NCBI GenBank assembly: GCA_002702655.1
Contig: PABB01000056.1
Coordinates: forward strand, 222,145 to 286,144
Source: Planctomycetaceae bacterium
Lineage (GTDB): Bacteria > Planctomycetota > Planctomycetia > Pirellulales > Lacipirellulaceae
Length of the DNA stretch: 64,000 nucleotides
Direction: 5' to 3'
Notes under the pieces: model-generated
The model's input: only the letters and a program-made list of their open reading frames with translations
Database searches by the model: none
What the model was told of the DNA's origin: nothing
Program-made: the position numbers and the translations under genes
In this document: in pieces, positions 1-13,013 of the stretch
Layout: every line of letters begins with the position of its first letter
How positions within the stretch are numbered: position 1 is the first letter of the stretch

Positions 1-2849
1 CTAAAGTGGTACGCCGCCCGCAGGTCGAGCCCCAGCACGGTCCACAGCGTGACGGTGAATCCCAGCGAGTGGAAGAACGGCACGATCCCCAGCAGCACGT
101 CGTCGGCCCGCAGGTGCACCGTCTGGTCAATGGCTTCGACGTTGGAGCCGATGTTATGGTGAGTGAGCACCACGCCCTTGGGGTCGCCGGTGCTGCCGCT
201 GGTGAAGATGACGGTCAGATCGTCGTCGCCGTTCATCTTCGAGAGGCCCAGCACGCGATCCAACACGGCCGCGGGCGTGGCGTAGGCCATGCCGGCGCCG
301 ACCACTTTGTCCACGGTCGTCAGCTTGTCAGCGAGGTCTTCCAGGCACACGACCTCCGCGTCGATTTCCATGTCGACCTTGTCGAGCACCTTGCGGCTGG
401 TCAGCACGTGCTTGATGCCCGCCTTGGCGATGCACTTGTTCATCACCGTTTGGCTGACGGTGTAATTCAGGTTGCACGCCACGCGCCCGGCCAGCGTCAG
501 CGCCGCGTTGACCACGACGGCGCCGTTGGAGGGCGGCAACAACACGCCGACATATTTCTCGCCGCCGGCGGCATTCGGCGCAACGCCGCCGAACACCTCG
601 CGCTCCAGCATGCGTCGCAGGATGAGCGACTTCATCAGCAACTGCCCGCCCGTCAGCGACCCGCCCGTGCTGTCGGCGATCTTCCAGCGGAACATCGACT
701 TCTTGCATTTGCGAATCATTACCCGGGGTAGAACCATGGCGCGCTGCCTCCTGCCGGTCACGGCGTCGGCCCCCAGCTGCTGCACAGCGCTGCGGACCTG
801 CAAGATAGTTTGCGGACGAGGAATCGGTTGGCCGAACCAAATGGAAACGCGGCGAGGCCCGGCCTGGGGCCACTTCCAGAAGAACTTGCCCCCCCGGAAG
901 CTGAAGATACTGCCCCACAGCTCATCGAGATAGACCGGTACGACTGGAGCGTCCGTCCCCTTGACGATTTGCAGCAGCCCGGGTCGGAATGGCTGCAGTT
1001 GGCCGCTGCGGGTGATGCCGCCCTCGGGGAAGATGCAGACCAACTCGCCGTTCTGCAGCGCTTGCCGCGCCGTGGCGATGGCCGAGCGGGCCGCCTTGGG
1101 AGTTCGTTTGATGGGAATCGCGCCCATGATGCTGGCCAGATGCTTGGACCACCACCGCTGGACGAAATTGCCCGCAATGATCATTCGCACCGGCCGCTGC
1201 GAGATCGCCACGATCAGCAACCCGTCGAGCCACGACACGTGGTTGGGCGCAAGCAGCGCCGGTCCCGTCTCCGGCAGGTTTTCGCGACCAAATAGACGCA
1301 CCTTGTAAAACGTGTGGGTGATCAACCACGCCAGAAACCGGATCGTCGCCTGCGGGATCAGCACCACGATGTACACGAACACCGGCACCGTCAGCACGCC
1401 GCACAACAGGAAGATCTGGCGCGCGGACAACAGCGGGTGGCCGAGCATTTCGTTGTAGACCGCTTCGACCAGCTGTTCGTGTTCGGGGTGGGCTTGCATG
1501 AACGCCGCCACGTCGACCTTCTCGCCCCGACGCTTCGCGGCCCGCATGCCGTCCCAGACCTCCTCGGCCAGAGCGACGTCGGCGGGCGACTGCAGCTGCG
1601 TGGTCACTCGGCCAAGATCGGACGGCGCGGTGGGCAGACGCAGCGCCCAAAATGCCACCGACGCGACCAGAATGCCGCCGAACGTGAGGAAGTTGCTGGC
1701 CGCCAGGATCGAGCCGCGGTTCTTTTGCGGGCTGAAATGCTGCATGTACGCGGCCAGCGGCACGTCGAACAATCCGCCGCTGAAGCCCAACAGAAACAGC
1801 AGCAACCCGGCCGCTACGTAGCTGATGGTCCACTCGCCGCTGGGCTCGAAGAACTCGCCCTCGATAGTGAACAGCAGGTAAGTCACCAGAGCCAACCCGC
1901 CGGCGCCCAGCGGCACCATGCCCAGCTCGACCTTGCCCTTGGACCACACGCCGGCCAGCACGCTCCCCACGCCCACGCCCACCACCAGGGCCACCAGTAG
2001 CCCCGACATTTGCGACTGCTTGGTCGCGAGCCCCTCGACCGCGAACTGGTCGATGTTCAGATTGGCCAACCCGCCCAGCGACCAGAAAAACGCAATGCCC
2101 ACCGCCACGCGGCCCATGGCGGGCGTGTAGGCCAGCGTCTTCAAATCCCGCCACGTTTGCCGCGCGGCGTCCCAAGGGAAATGGCGGCCGGGGTCGGCCG
2201 GCGGGAGCGGTCGCATCATCAGGCTCACCGCCCAACCGACCGCCGCGACGCCGATCAGCACAATGGCCGACAGCCACCACCGCTCCTGCCCGTGGGGGCC
2301 TGTCACGTCGGCCAGCACGCTGCCGGTGACCGCGCCGATGCTGGTGGCGATCACGGTGGTCAGCCCGATGATGCCGTTGGCGGCCGAGATGCGGCTGTCG
2401 TCGAGAATCTCGGGGATGCTGCCCAACTTGGCGGGGCCGAACAGAGCGCTTTGCGCACCCATCAGCCCCAGCACGCACAGCATAAACCACACCTGCCCCA
2501 GCAGGATGCCGGCCACCGCCAGCACCATGATCAGCACTTCCAGCGCTTTGCATGCCACCACGACCGAACGCTTGCTGTATCGATCGGCCAAGTAGCCTGC
2601 CGGCGCGGCCAGCAGGAGATACGGCAGCACGAACGCCACCGTGCCCATGGCCAGGATCTTGCCCACATTGGCCGGGTTCGTGACGTACTGTTTGCCGACG
2701 CCAATGACCAACCACCGCAGGATGTTGTCGTTGGTCGCTCCCAGCAGCTGCGTGACAAGCAGCGCCATGAAGCTGCGCGACAACAGCGAGTGGTCGCGGT
2801 CGACGGCGGCAAAGTGTTTGCTGCCCTTGGCGAGTTGGCCGGCCGTCAT
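1..2849 (-). CDS. aas: Aas-type fused MFS transporter / acyltransferase / acyl-ACP synthetase (partial)
   Basis: The gene starts at 2849 and runs off the left edge, so its C-terminus is missing; about 949 residues are visible. Three modules are seen in order. Residues 1 to about 430 are hydrophobic and resemble an MFS lysophospholipid transporter (LplT), opening with the segment LLVTQLLGATNDNILRW. A PlsC acyltransferase domain follows, with NHVSWLD (HX4D, His537) and FPEG near residue 607. An AMP-binding domain then carries the motif TSGSTGDPKG starting near residue 883. The family takes up and reacylates lysophospholipids at the inner membrane. The order transporter-acyltransferase-ligase is the fusion found in some bacteria, whereas E. 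coli has separate lplT and aas genes. No promoter was recognised. Confidence 0.9.
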   Translation of the reverse strand, partial: MTAGQLAKGSKHFAAVDRDHSLLSRSFMALLVTQLLGATNDNILRWLVIGVGKQYVTNPANVGKILAMGTVAFVLPYLLLAAPAGYLADRYSKRSVVVACKALEVLIMVLAVAGILLGQVWFMLCVLGLMGAQSALFGPAKLGSIPEILDDSRISAANGIIGLTTVIATSIGAVTGSVLADVTGPHGQERWWLSAIVLIGVAAVGWAVSLMMRPLPPADPGRHFPWDAARQTWRDLKTLAYTPAMGRVAVGIAFFWSLGGLANLNIDQFAVEGLATKQSQMSGLLVALVVGVGVGSVLAGVWSKGKVELGMVPLGAGGLALVTYLLFTIEGEFFEPSGEWTISYVAAGLLLFLLGFSGGLFDVPLAAYMQHFSPQKNRGSILAASNFLTFGGILVASVAFWALRLPTAPSDLGRVTTQLQSPADVALAEEVWDGMRAAKRRGEKVDVAAFMQAHPEHEQLVEAVYNEMLGHPLLSARQIFLLCGVLTVPVFVYIVVLIPQATIRFLAWLITHTFYKVRLFGRENLPETGPALLAPNHVSWLDGLLIVAISQRPVRMIIAGNFVQRWWSKHLASIMGAIPIKRTPKAARSAIATARQALQNGELVCIFPEGGITRSGQLQPFRPGLLQIVKGTDAPVVPVYLDELWGSIFSFRGGKFFWKWPQAGPRRVSIWFGQPIPRPQTILQVRSAVQQLGADAVTGRRQRAMVLPRVMIRKCKKSMFRWKIADSTGGSLTGGQLLMKSLILRRMLEREVFGGVAPNAAGGEKYVGVLLPPSNGAVVVNAALTLAGRVACNLNYTVSQTVMNKCIAKAGIKHVLTSRKVLDKVDMEIDAEVVCLEDLADKLTTVDKVVGAGMAYATPAAVLDRVLGLSKMNGDDDLTVIFTSGSTGDPKGVVLTHHNIGSNVEAIDQTVHLRADDVLLGIVPFFHSLGFTVTLWTVLGLDLRAAYHF

Positions 2850-3477
2850 GCGAGAGTGCGCGGAGGTAGGAGCATACAAGTGCCGGGGTCGTAATCCTCT
2901 ACTTTAGAACGCCACGCCGTCAGCGGATAGCGGCCCATTGGGGCGGGATCAGTTTGCGATACGCACCGACATTCCCACGGCCGCGACCTGGCCAAGTCGC
3001 TGGCAGCGCGCCGCTGGACGCGCCCCCGCCACCTTCCCTGTCGCCGGCGAGCTCCTCAGCTTGCGGCTCACGCGAACATGTCAGTGCCAAACGTTCTCGG
3101 GCTGCCATTCTGGCGGCTGCCGCGGGTGTTTGCGTGGCGGGCGCGGCCACCCCACGCTGTCACATTGGCAGCATGCCGCACGGCCGGCCGCTTTGGCAGA
3201 TGTCGCTGATTCAGCGCAACCTGTTTCATGGTATGCTCTTGCGTTTATCGATCGTTGTCTCGTCGAACCGGCATGGCCTTTGCAAACCAGTCCTCTCAAC
3301 CAATTGCCCCGCCGGGTGGCCCGTGCGGCCCCTCGGCGATTGCGCATACATCGTCACCTCAGCGAGTCGTCCAGAGGAATCTCGCTGAACAACGACCACC
3401 CCACTGGTTTCGACACGCGCGGATCACACGGGCGCCCCGCCCGCCGCGTCACCGGGGCAGAAGGAGAGAACAAACTC
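2850..3477. other. Divergent intergenic region before dnaK
   Basis: This 628-base stretch separates the minus-strand aas start from dnaK. Open frames run through it, but none shows a recognisable protein, and the frame joined to dnaK lacks any DnaK-like residues before 3478. No CIRCE element (an inverted repeat with TTAGCACTC half-sites) was seen. A TATGCT at 3232-3237 could be a -10 box for dnaK, but its -35 is weak. Confidence 0.4.
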
Positions 3478-5388
3478 ATGGCTGCAGGCGAAAAAATCAT
3501 CGGCATCGACCTGGGTACCACCAACAGCGTGGTCGCCGTCATGGACGGCAAAGAAGCCAAGGTCATCCCCAACCCCGAAGGCAACCGGCTCACGCCCAGC
3601 GTGGTCGCGTTCACCGACAAGGAAGAAGTCCTCGTGGGCGAACCGGCCCGCCGGCAGGCGGTGACCAACCCCGCGCGCACGATCTACAGCATCAAGCGCT
3701 TCATGGGCCGGCGGCACAGCGAAGTCGCCAGCGAGGAGAAGATCGTCCCCTACAAAGTCACCGGCGGCGCCGAGGACTATGTGAAGGTCGAGGTCGACGG
3801 CAAGGAATTCACTCCGCCGGAAATCTCCGCCAAGACGCTCCGCAAGCTCAAGGAGTCCGCCGAGGCGTACCTGGGTCATACCGTCAACAAGGCGGTGATC
3901 ACCGTGCCAGCGTACTTTAACGACGCCCAGCGGCAAGCGACCAAGGACGCCGGCCAGATCGCCGGACTGGAAGTCGCGCGGATCATCAACGAGCCGACCG
4001 CCGCGTCGCTCGCCTACGGTCTGGACAAGAAAGCGCAGGAGAAGATCTGCGTGTTCGACCTCGGCGGCGGTACGTTCGACGTGTCGATCCTGGAAGTGGC
4101 CGACGGCGTGTTCCGCGTGATCAGCACCAACGGCGACACCCACCTGGGCGGCGACGACTTTGACGAAGAGCTGATCAACTACGTCGCCAGCGAGTTCCAG
4201 AAGGAACAGGGCATCGATCTGCGCAAGGATCAGATGGCTCTGCAGCGTCTGCAGGAAGCTTGCGAAAAGGCCAAGAAGGAGCTCAGCTCGGCCCAGTCGA
4301 CCGACCTGAACCTGCCGTTCATCACGGCCGACGCGTCCGGCCCCAAGCACTTGCAGATGAACATCACCCGGGCCAAGTTCGAGCAGCTCGTCGATGACCT
4401 CGTCGAGCGCACCCGCGGCCCGGTGATGCAGGCGCTCAAAGACGCCAAGATGTCGCCCAGCGACATCGACGAGGTGGTGTTGGTCGGCGGTTCGACCCGC
4501 ATTCCCAAGGTCCAAGAGCTCGTCAAGGAGATCTTCGGCAAGGACCCGCACAAGGGCGTCAACCCGGACGAAGTCGTGGCCATTGGCGCCGCGATCCAGG
4601 GCGGCGTGCTGTCGGGCGAAGTGCAGGACATCCTGCTGCTGGACGTCACCCCGCTGTCGCTGGGCATCGAAACCCTGGGCGGCGTGATGACCAAGCTGGT
4701 CGAGAAGAACACCACGATCCCGACCGAGCGGAAGCAGGTCTTCAGCACGGCCGACGACAACCAGACGGCGGTCACCGTGCGAGTGTTCCAGGGCGAGCGC
4801 GAAATGTGCGCCGACAACCGGCTGCTGGGCCAGTTCAACCTGGAAGGCATCCCGCCGGCGCCGCGCGGCGTGCCGCAAATCGAGGTCAAGTTCGACATCG
4901 ACGCCAACGGCATCCTGAACGTGTCGGCCAAGGATCTCGGCACGGGCAAGGCGGCCGAGGTGAAGATCGAGCAGTCCAGCGGTCTCTCGGAAGAGGAGAT
5001 CGAAAAGATGCAGAAGGACGCCGCGGCCCATGCCGAGGAGGATAAGCAGAAACGCAAGCTGGTCGAAGCCCGCAACGAAGCGGACTCCAAGGCGTACCAG
5101 ATCGAAAAGCTCATCAAGGAGCAGGGCGACAACCTGAAGGACGCCGACAAGACGGCGCTGGAAGGCGCCATCGCCAAGGTGCGCGAAGCGGCCAAGGGCG
5201 AGGACGCCGACGCGATCAAGTCGGCCGTCAGCGAACTGGAAGCCGCCAGCCATGCGATGAGCGAAGCGCTCTACAAGTCGGCCGCCGAAGCCGGCGCCGG
5301 GGCGGATGCGTCGGCCTCCGCCGCCAGCGAAGGAGGCGACAGCGCCGATGACGACGCGATCGACGCGGAGTTCGAGGTGAAGAGCTAA
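3478..5388 (+). CDS. dnaK: Chaperone protein DnaK (Hsp70)
   Basis: This 636-residue protein is the ATP-driven Hsp70 chaperone of the cytoplasm. The N-terminus contains [18 protein letters not shown], followed by [10 protein letters not shown] and the [12 protein letters not shown]-like nucleotide-binding motifs (here [14 protein letters not shown]). The substrate-binding domain includes [14 protein letters not shown], and the lid ends in an acidic tail ([13 protein letters not shown]). The upstream frame is open for another 540 bases, but 3478 is chosen because the DnaK N-terminus begins there and AAGGAG lies about 10 bases upstream. Length matches the family. A rho-independent terminator at 5530-5550 lies downstream, and clpB follows in the same direction, forming a protein-quality-control pair. 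No grpE or dnaJ is nearby. Confidence 0.98.
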   Translation: MAAGEKIIGIDLGTTNSVVAVMDGKEAKVIPNPEGNRLTPSVVAFTDKEEVLVGEPARRQAVTNPARTIYSIKRFMGRRHSEVASEEKIVPYKVTGGAEDYVKVEVDGKEFTPPEISAKTLRKLKESAEAYLGHTVNKAVITVPAYFNDAQRQATKDAGQIAGLEVARIINEPTAASLAYGLDKKAQEKICVFDLGGGTFDVSILEVADGVFRVISTNGDTHLGGDDFDEELINYVASEFQKEQGIDLRKDQMALQRLQEACEKAKKELSSAQSTDLNLPFITADASGPKHLQMNITRAKFEQLVDDLVERTRGPVMQALKDAKMSPSDIDEVVLVGGSTRIPKVQELVKEIFGKDPHKGVNPDEVVAIGAAIQGGVLSGEVQDILLLDVTPLSLGIETLGGVMTKLVEKNTTIPTERKQVFSTADDNQTAVTVRVFQGEREMCADNRLLGQFNLEGIPPAPRGVPQIEVKFDIDANGILNVSAKDLGTGKAAEVKIEQSSGLSEEEIEKMQKDAAAHAEEDKQKRKLVEARNEADSKAYQIEKLIKEQGDNLKDADKTALEGAIAKVREAAKGEDADAIKSAVSELEAASHAMSEALYKSAAEAGAGADASASAASEGGDSADDDAIDAEFEVKS

Positions 5389-5435
5389 CGCAGCTGTGGC
5401 GATTGGCTACTAGCTGCGAGCCGAACGAAGCCAAA

Positions 5436-5471
5436 CCGTCGGCTGTCGGTGAGGGAACCGACAGCCGACGG
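5436..5471. repeat. Perfect 15-bp inverted repeat downstream of dnaK
   Basis: The arms at 5436-5450 and 5457-5471 are exact reverse complements around a 6-base loop (gaggga). The stem contains ggctgtcggt. There is no T-run directly after it, so it is not a canonical terminator on its own. Related ggctgtcgg/gacagcc sequences recur at 42222-42247 and 44027-44064, suggesting a dispersed intergenic repeat. Confidence 0.7.
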
Positions 5472-5529
5472 GGGCTCGCTTCGCGGCTGCTCGCCGAATT
5501 GCCCGGCCCGATGGCGGGTCACCCCAATT

Positions 5530-5550
5530 GGCCCCTGTCGGGGCCTTTTT
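5530..5550 (+). terminator. Rho-independent terminator after dnaK
   Basis: A 6-bp GC stem (ggcccc / ggggcc, 5530-5535 and 5540-5545) with a tgtc loop is followed directly by five T residues (5546-5550). It lies 142 bases after the dnaK stop and 100 bases before clpB, so it probably separates the two transcripts. Confidence 0.7.
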
Positions 5551-5649
5551 CACGCCTTTATCCAACGAGACGCACCCACTTTCCGACAGGATTTTCACTT
5601 CCCACTCAATTCTAAAAGCTAACGGCCAATCACTGCTAGCTCCCCGACC

Positions 5650-8297
<2,648 letters not shown>

Positions 8298-8301
<4 letters not shown>

Positions 8302-9902
8302 CATGCGGCCCGCTCGCGAAGCACCGCCACCGCCGTTGCTGCGAGTAGCACGAGCGCGACGGTGCTTGGCTCAGGGATTGTCGTGGCCGTTGCAGTTGCG
8401 GGCAAACTGAAGCCGTTTTGGTACTGCCAGACGAGAAAGTCAAAGCTCGCGCTGGTTCCGTCCCCATCGGCGTCGGCCATGTCGTCCACGCCGTACGAGG
8501 TCTGCCAGATACCCAGGTCGATCTCGTCAACGTCGCCGTCGTGGTCAAAGTCGGCTTCCAGCGGCCCGGGGATCTCGGCGACGCCGTAGATCAGCACTTC
8601 GTAGTCCCCCGACAACTCGGCAAACGTTGCCTTGGGCGAGGGCCGCACTTCGACCAGGTACTCGCCCGTCGCGGGGATCTCCACGTCGATCACGATGCTG
8701 TCGGTGCTCTCGAACTGATCGTCGCTCCACGCGGCCGGACCGACAATCGTGGCGGCGGGGTAGGGCAGCGGCAGCAAAGTCGTCGCGTCGAGCACCTCCA
8801 AGACCGGGTCGATCGTGTCGGTGATCCGGCCGTCGCCAATCGACAGGATGTGGGAGATGACCTCCACGGTCACTTTGGCGCCGGCGGGGGCGCCGAACTT
8901 GTAGTAGTCAACGTCCACGGTCGACATGCTGCTCTTGTCCTCCAGCGAACCGACGACGAGGCCGGCGAACGCGGGAAACTCGTCGGGGCCGTCGCCGGGC
9001 GCGTAGGGCATGCCGGGGATGCGCCCGAACGGATCGGGCGGTTGGGTCGTGTTGGGGATCATCAGCGGCGACATCGGCACAAACGGCGTCCCGGGCCCCG
9101 GCCCGTCGGGGACGTCGCCCCCGGCGTCGAGCGCCTCGGACAGCAGCAGCGGATTGTCGCCCAGGTCGTCTTCGATCTTGTTGATCATCAGCTTGACCGC
9201 CGAGCGAGGGCTGAGCCAACTGGGCGTCAACAGGTTCTCGGGCGTGAGCGCCACCGCCGAGTTGAGCCCCATCACGTGGAACTCGGCGTTCGTGCTGCCA
9301 CTGGGCCCCAGGTAGGTCGGCGCGTACTTGCTGCCGGCGACGCCGATGCCTTCGCCAATCGGCGAGAACGAATCGTGATGCCGCAAGCCGAACGAATGCC
9401 CAAGCTCGTGCGCGGCGAGGTTGGCGGTGGCGATGACGATGTTCTCGGAGGTCAGCAGGTCTCCCTCTGTCCACACGCCGCCGCCGAACTCCGGCGCCCG
9501 GGGCAGTCCGGCAAAACTCTTCAGCAGCCGCACGGGATGGATCGTCACGTCGTCGTCGTCATCGAGATTGCGGAAGTCGATCTTGTCGGCGTGCCCCAGC
9601 CCGGCGTTCACTTTCACCAAGGTCGAAGTGAAGGGCGGCGGGGCCGTGTCGAGAAAGTCGATGCCGAACGGCCCTCCGAACGGGTCCTCCGGCGCCGTGA
9701 AGAACGTGCCGTGCAAAATGCCCAACACCGCCTCGCGCTCGGCGGGGCTGTATTCGTAGTCGTCTTCCTCGCCGGGCAGCTCGGGCGTGGTGAACGTGTC
9801 GAAATCGACCCACACGGTTTGCGTGGCGGCACACGGGGCGGCGAGCAGCAGCGCAACGACCAGCGCGCCGAGCCCCCGGCAGGGCGGCAAGCAGAAAAGC
9901 AT
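8298..9902 (-). CDS. Secreted metzincin-like metalloprotease with dockerin-like and PEP-CTERM regions
   Basis: This 534-residue protein has an N-terminal signal peptide (hydrophobic [15 protein letters not shown]). The zinc site is [13 protein letters not shown], with His165, Glu166, His169 and His175 fitting HExxHxxGxxH of metzincins. A beta-rich region around residues 330-440 resembles a bacterial pre-peptidase C-terminal domain. Near the C-terminus are Asp-rich, dockerin-like calcium loops ([13 protein letters not shown], then DADGDG). The protein ends with IPEPST, a hydrophobic helix and a basic tail, the PEP-CTERM signal handled by exosortase. It is probably exported and processed at the envelope. 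The substrate is unknown. The gene converges on clpB with overlapping stops. Confidence 0.85.
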
Positions 9903-10193
9903 GATTCAGTCCTCAGTACGGCGTTGGCGTGAACAGGGAAGTCAACGGCCTCTTCCCGAGCCTCAACGTCGTGTGCGGCAGGTCTGATCGCGAGGGCGAC
10001 GGCAATCAGGTTGCCGGCCCCGCACAGTTGATTGTAAGGACTGATTGGAAAGGATCAAATCATCCGGGCAGCGCCTGCACGGAGTGTGCGCAAAGGCCGT
10101 GAAAATGGCGGCGAGCGTCGCGCACAAGCTCAGAATCCTGGTCCGCGTCGATCCCGTTGTGCGGCAGCATCAACGTCGCTGAACCGCATCGCG

Positions 10194-12353
10194 CTAGCGC
10201 CCGACAGGCGCCAGGGACGCGGTGCGCGTCTTTTGCAGGGATTGCAGGTGTCCCAGTAGGGTGTCTTTGCTGTAGACGCCATGCAACACGATGGGATCGT
10301 ACGGGCTGTCTGCTGGGAAGATCGCCAGCAGCGGAACTCCGGCTCCACGCAACTTGTCGATGACCTGCTCCAACCAAGCTGGCTCGTCTGTGAAATCGGC
10401 CGTCATCGTCGTGATGCCTGCCGCGGCGATCGCTGATTCAACCTCGTCGGATTTGAGCACCGTGTTTTCCAGGAATTTGCAATTCGTGCACCAGTCGGCG
10501 GTGAAGTCGACGATCACGGTCTTTTTCTCGCGCAGCAGGATGGCCCCCAACCGCTGCAAGTCGAAGGGTTGCCAAGGTTCATCGCTGACGAACAAGTCTG
10601 TGGCAATCTGTTCAGCGCGAGCGTAAGCATCTTCAACCGATTTGACGCTCGCCAACTCCTCGACAAAACGAAACTTCTCGGCCGCAACTTTCTCCCGAAT
10701 GCGCCCGGCAATTTCTGCTTCGTGTCGCGGCAGCATGACGCGCTCGTACAGCAGGCCGTAACAACCCATGGCGGCGACGGCGGCAAACATGCCCGCCTGC
10801 GTCCAAGCCAGCAGCCGCTTGCCCAGCGGCTCGTAGTTGGGGGTCTGAGCGATCCACCAGCACGCAGCGCCGAGCGCCAGCATGTACGCCACGGTCGGTA
10901 CAACCAATGGCGAGTCCAGGAACGACAAAAACCAAACCACCGTGCCCATGAGGACCAAGCCCATCGTATTCTTAAAAGTCTCCATCCACATCCCCGGCTT
11001 GGGAAGGAACTTGATCAGACCGGGAAATGCGCCGATAAGCAGGTAGGGGCACGCCATGCCGAGGCCCATCATCGCGAAGACGCCGAACGTCACAGCCGGC
11101 GGTTGCCGGACCGCCCATGTCAGCGCACTGGCCATCAGTGGCGCCGTGCAGGGCGTCGCGAGCAGGGTTGTGAGAATGCCTTTGAGAAACGCGGCCGAAG
11201 CGCCTTCCTTCTCCGCCGCTTCCATCGCTGCGCCCGTGCCGACGAAACCCGGGATCGGTATCTCCCACACGCCCAGCATGCTGAGCGCCATGACGTACAC
11301 GACCGACAGCAGCGTGACGTTGAACCACACGTTGGCAAACTGACTTCCCCATTTGGCCCCCGCGAGCACCGACAACGCGGCCAGCGCCAGAAACACGGCC
11401 ACGATGCCCGCCGAGTACCACAGGTTGAGCATCAGTGCTCGGGCGCGACTCTCGCCCGCCTGGTGAACGAAGCTCATCACCTTCAAGCCGATCACCGGCA
11501 ACACGCACGGCATGACATTGAGAATGATGCCGCCGGCGAATGCGATCAGCAGATAGTACCAGACTGATTGATCCTCAGTTTCCGCGACGTTGACCTTCTC
11601 CAGATCGTATTCGGGGCCGGCTGCGGCGCGCAGCGAAGGCGGTAGCTTCGGGCGGGCCGCGGCGGCGCCTGTTGCGCCGAGAGGTTCTGCTGGTTCCACG
11701 TCTGCCGCGTCGAGCGCCTTGGGCTCGACGGCCGTTTCCGCGGGCGCCGTTGCATCGGCGAGTTTCACCTCGACCCCCGCAGGGAGCGGAAAGCCGTCGC
11801 CCGCGGTCGCAGTGAATTCGCTCTCCACGGGAATGCAGTTGTTGGCGTCGCAAATCTGCGCGTCCAGCAACCCGGCGACCTCAGTGGACGCGGGGTCGGC
11901 GTCGGCGGGCAACTCGATCGGGGCGAACCACGTGACCACGCCACCGTGCTCGCGCAATTCCAAGCCGACGAACGCTTCCTGGTCGACATGCGTCTCCGGC
12001 GGCGCGAGCGGTTGCCACGGGCCCAGCAGTTTGGCGCCGGCGGGCTCGGCAATCGACAGCTTGGTCTGCTGCGGACCGCTGCCGTCGGGCAGCTTGCCCT
12101 GGTCGACCGCGTAGATGTGGAAGCCGGCAGAGACTTCCGCGGTGACAAACAGCAATGCGGGCTGCCCGTCGGCGGGCGGCGTGAATTCGGCGGTGACGGT
12201 CACGTCGCCTTCGTTGGAACCGCCGCCGAAGCCGCCAAAGTTGCCGAAGTCCGGCAGCTGGGCGTGGGCCGTCGATGATAGTGCGATGGCGCCAAATGTG
12301 GCGATCGCGACCAAGCGGCGCAGCGGAGGCGTGAAAGAGGACGAAGACCGCAT
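10194..12353 (-). CDS. dsbD: DsbD-type thiol:disulfide interchange protein
   Basis: This 719-residue protein moves reducing electrons from cytoplasmic thioredoxin across the inner membrane. After a signal peptide (to about residue 32) there is an N-terminal DsbD domain whose cysteine pair is CDANNC. The central membrane domain (about residues 265-545) has the conserved MPCVLP and TPCTAP cysteine motifs. The C-terminal thioredoxin-like domain has the active site WCTNC. All three redox pairs are therefore present. An unusual Ala/Pro-rich linker joins the N-terminal domain to the membrane domain. The likely role is reduction of periplasmic thiols, including cytochrome c maturation, but no ccm gene is nearby. 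Confidence 0.93.
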   Translation of the reverse strand: MRSSSSFTPPLRRLVAIATFGAIALSSTAHAQLPDFGNFGGFGGGSNEGDVTVTAEFTPPADGQPALLFVTAEVSAGFHIYAVDQGKLPDGSGPQQTKLSIAEPAGAKLLGPWQPLAPPETHVDQEAFVGLELREHGGVVTWFAPIELPADADPASTEVAGLLDAQICDANNCIPVESEFTATAGDGFPLPAGVEVKLADATAPAETAVEPKALDAADVEPAEPLGATGAAAARPKLPPSLRAAAGPEYDLEKVNVAETEDQSVWYYLLIAFAGGIILNVMPCVLPVIGLKVMSFVHQAGESRARALMLNLWYSAGIVAVFLALAALSVLAGAKWGSQFANVWFNVTLLSVVYVMALSMLGVWEIPIPGFVGTGAAMEAAEKEGASAAFLKGILTTLLATPCTAPLMASALTWAVRQPPAVTFGVFAMMGLGMACPYLLIGAFPGLIKFLPKPGMWMETFKNTMGLVLMGTVVWFLSFLDSPLVVPTVAYMLALGAACWWIAQTPNYEPLGKRLLAWTQAGMFAAVAAMGCYGLLYERVMLPRHEAEIAGRIREKVAAEKFRFVEELASVKSVEDAYARAEQIATDLFVSDEPWQPFDLQRLGAILLREKKTVIVDFTADWCTNCKFLENTVLKSDEVESAIAAAGITTMTADFTDEPAWLEQVIDKLRGAGVPLLAIFPADSPYDPIVLHGVYSKDTLLGHLQSLQKTRTASLAPVGR

Positions 12354-12693
12354 GGCGGAGACTCGGTGGTTTGGGTTGGCGAGGTGGTTGGGGCGGATTT
12401 TCTGCCGGCAGAGCCGGATTTTACGGGCCGCGAGAAATTTGGGTCAACGTCGGTCTGCCGTTTTGGACGTTCCGCTGCGGCGAATCACCAACTTTCTCTG
12501 CCAATTGTCGCGTCCACGCAGTCAGGAGACTGTGCGGGGGCGTACATAGGTTCTCTTCCCGGAATAGTGAGCTTGCCGTCGATTCCGCGGGTTGATCACG
12601 GGGCCGCCTGCCGGGTATAACGCCGGGCTGTATAAGACGCCGGCGCGGGGACGCGTCGGAGCGACCGGTCGAGGCGGCATGGAGGAGACAGCA
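12354..12693. other. Divergent intergenic region
   Basis: These 340 bases separate the start codons of the DsbD gene (minus) and the DUF2934 gene (plus). No credible gene is seen. A candidate plus-strand promoter lies at 12592-12621. Confidence 0.4.
12592..12621 (+). promoter_or_regulatory. Candidate sigma-70 type promoter for the DUF2934 gene
   Basis: TTGATC (12592-12597) and TATAAC (12616-12621) are separated by 18 bases, close to the sigma-70 consensus. They lie about 73 bases upstream of the start at 12694. Inference from sequence only. Confidence 0.4.
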
Positions 12694-12918
12694 ATGGCCA
12701 CGATTTACGATCCGAACAACGGCGTGTCCGACGAAGCCATCGCCCAGCGCGCCTACGAACTGTGGTGCGAGCGCGGTTGCCCCGAGGGGGGCGACGGCCG
12801 CGAAGATTGGGACGCCGCCGCAGCCGAATTGACTGCCGCCGCCCAGCAGGCCGCCGCACCGCGTCGCGGTCCGCTGCTGAAGCTGTGGAGCCGCCTGCGA
12901 AATCGCGCAGCGATGTAG
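12694..12918 (+). CDS. Small DUF2934 domain protein
   Basis: This 74-residue protein carries the DUF2934 signature: a helix with IAQRAYELWCERGCPEG followed by an acidic stretch and EDWDAAAAEL. A basic tail follows (KLWSRLRNR). The family is widespread and its function is unknown. The start at 12694 is preferred over the in-frame ATG at 12679 because GGAGGA lies seven bases before it. The stop is 6 bases from the paired-hairpin repeat that separates this gene from the convergent coaB. Confidence 0.8.
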   Translation: MATIYDPNNGVSDEAIAQRAYELWCERGCPEGGDGREDWDAAAAELTAAAQQAAAPRRGPLLKLWSRLRNRAAM

Positions 12919-12924
12919 GCCCAG

Positions 12925-13013
12925 GTAGGTCAGGCTTTCCAGCCTGACGGCTGCCACTTCGATCGCAACAACCTGCCGGTAGCGCCGGTGTCAGGCTGGA
13001 AAGCCTGACCTAC
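12925..13013. repeat. GTAG-tagged paired hairpin (BIME-like) between convergent genes
   Basis: Two perfect 24-base inverted arms (12925-12948 and 12990-13013) flank a 41-base spacer. Each arm is itself a hairpin with an 8-bp stem (gtcaggct/agcctgac) and a 4-base loop, preceded on its outer side by the tetranucleotide GTAG. A hairpin with a GTAG tag in opposed pairs is the architecture of REP/BIME elements. The tag of the right-hand arm supplies the TAG stop of coaB (13010-13012). Confidence 0.85.

Noticed and set aside
922-2715. A 597-codon minus-strand frame inside aas
   Set aside because: The protein is Arg/Gly/His-rich and out of frame with the MFS and PlsC motifs read in the true frame.
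2850-3477. CIRCE heat-shock operator before dnaK
   Set aside because: No TTAGCACTC/GAGTGCTAA dyad was found in the gap.
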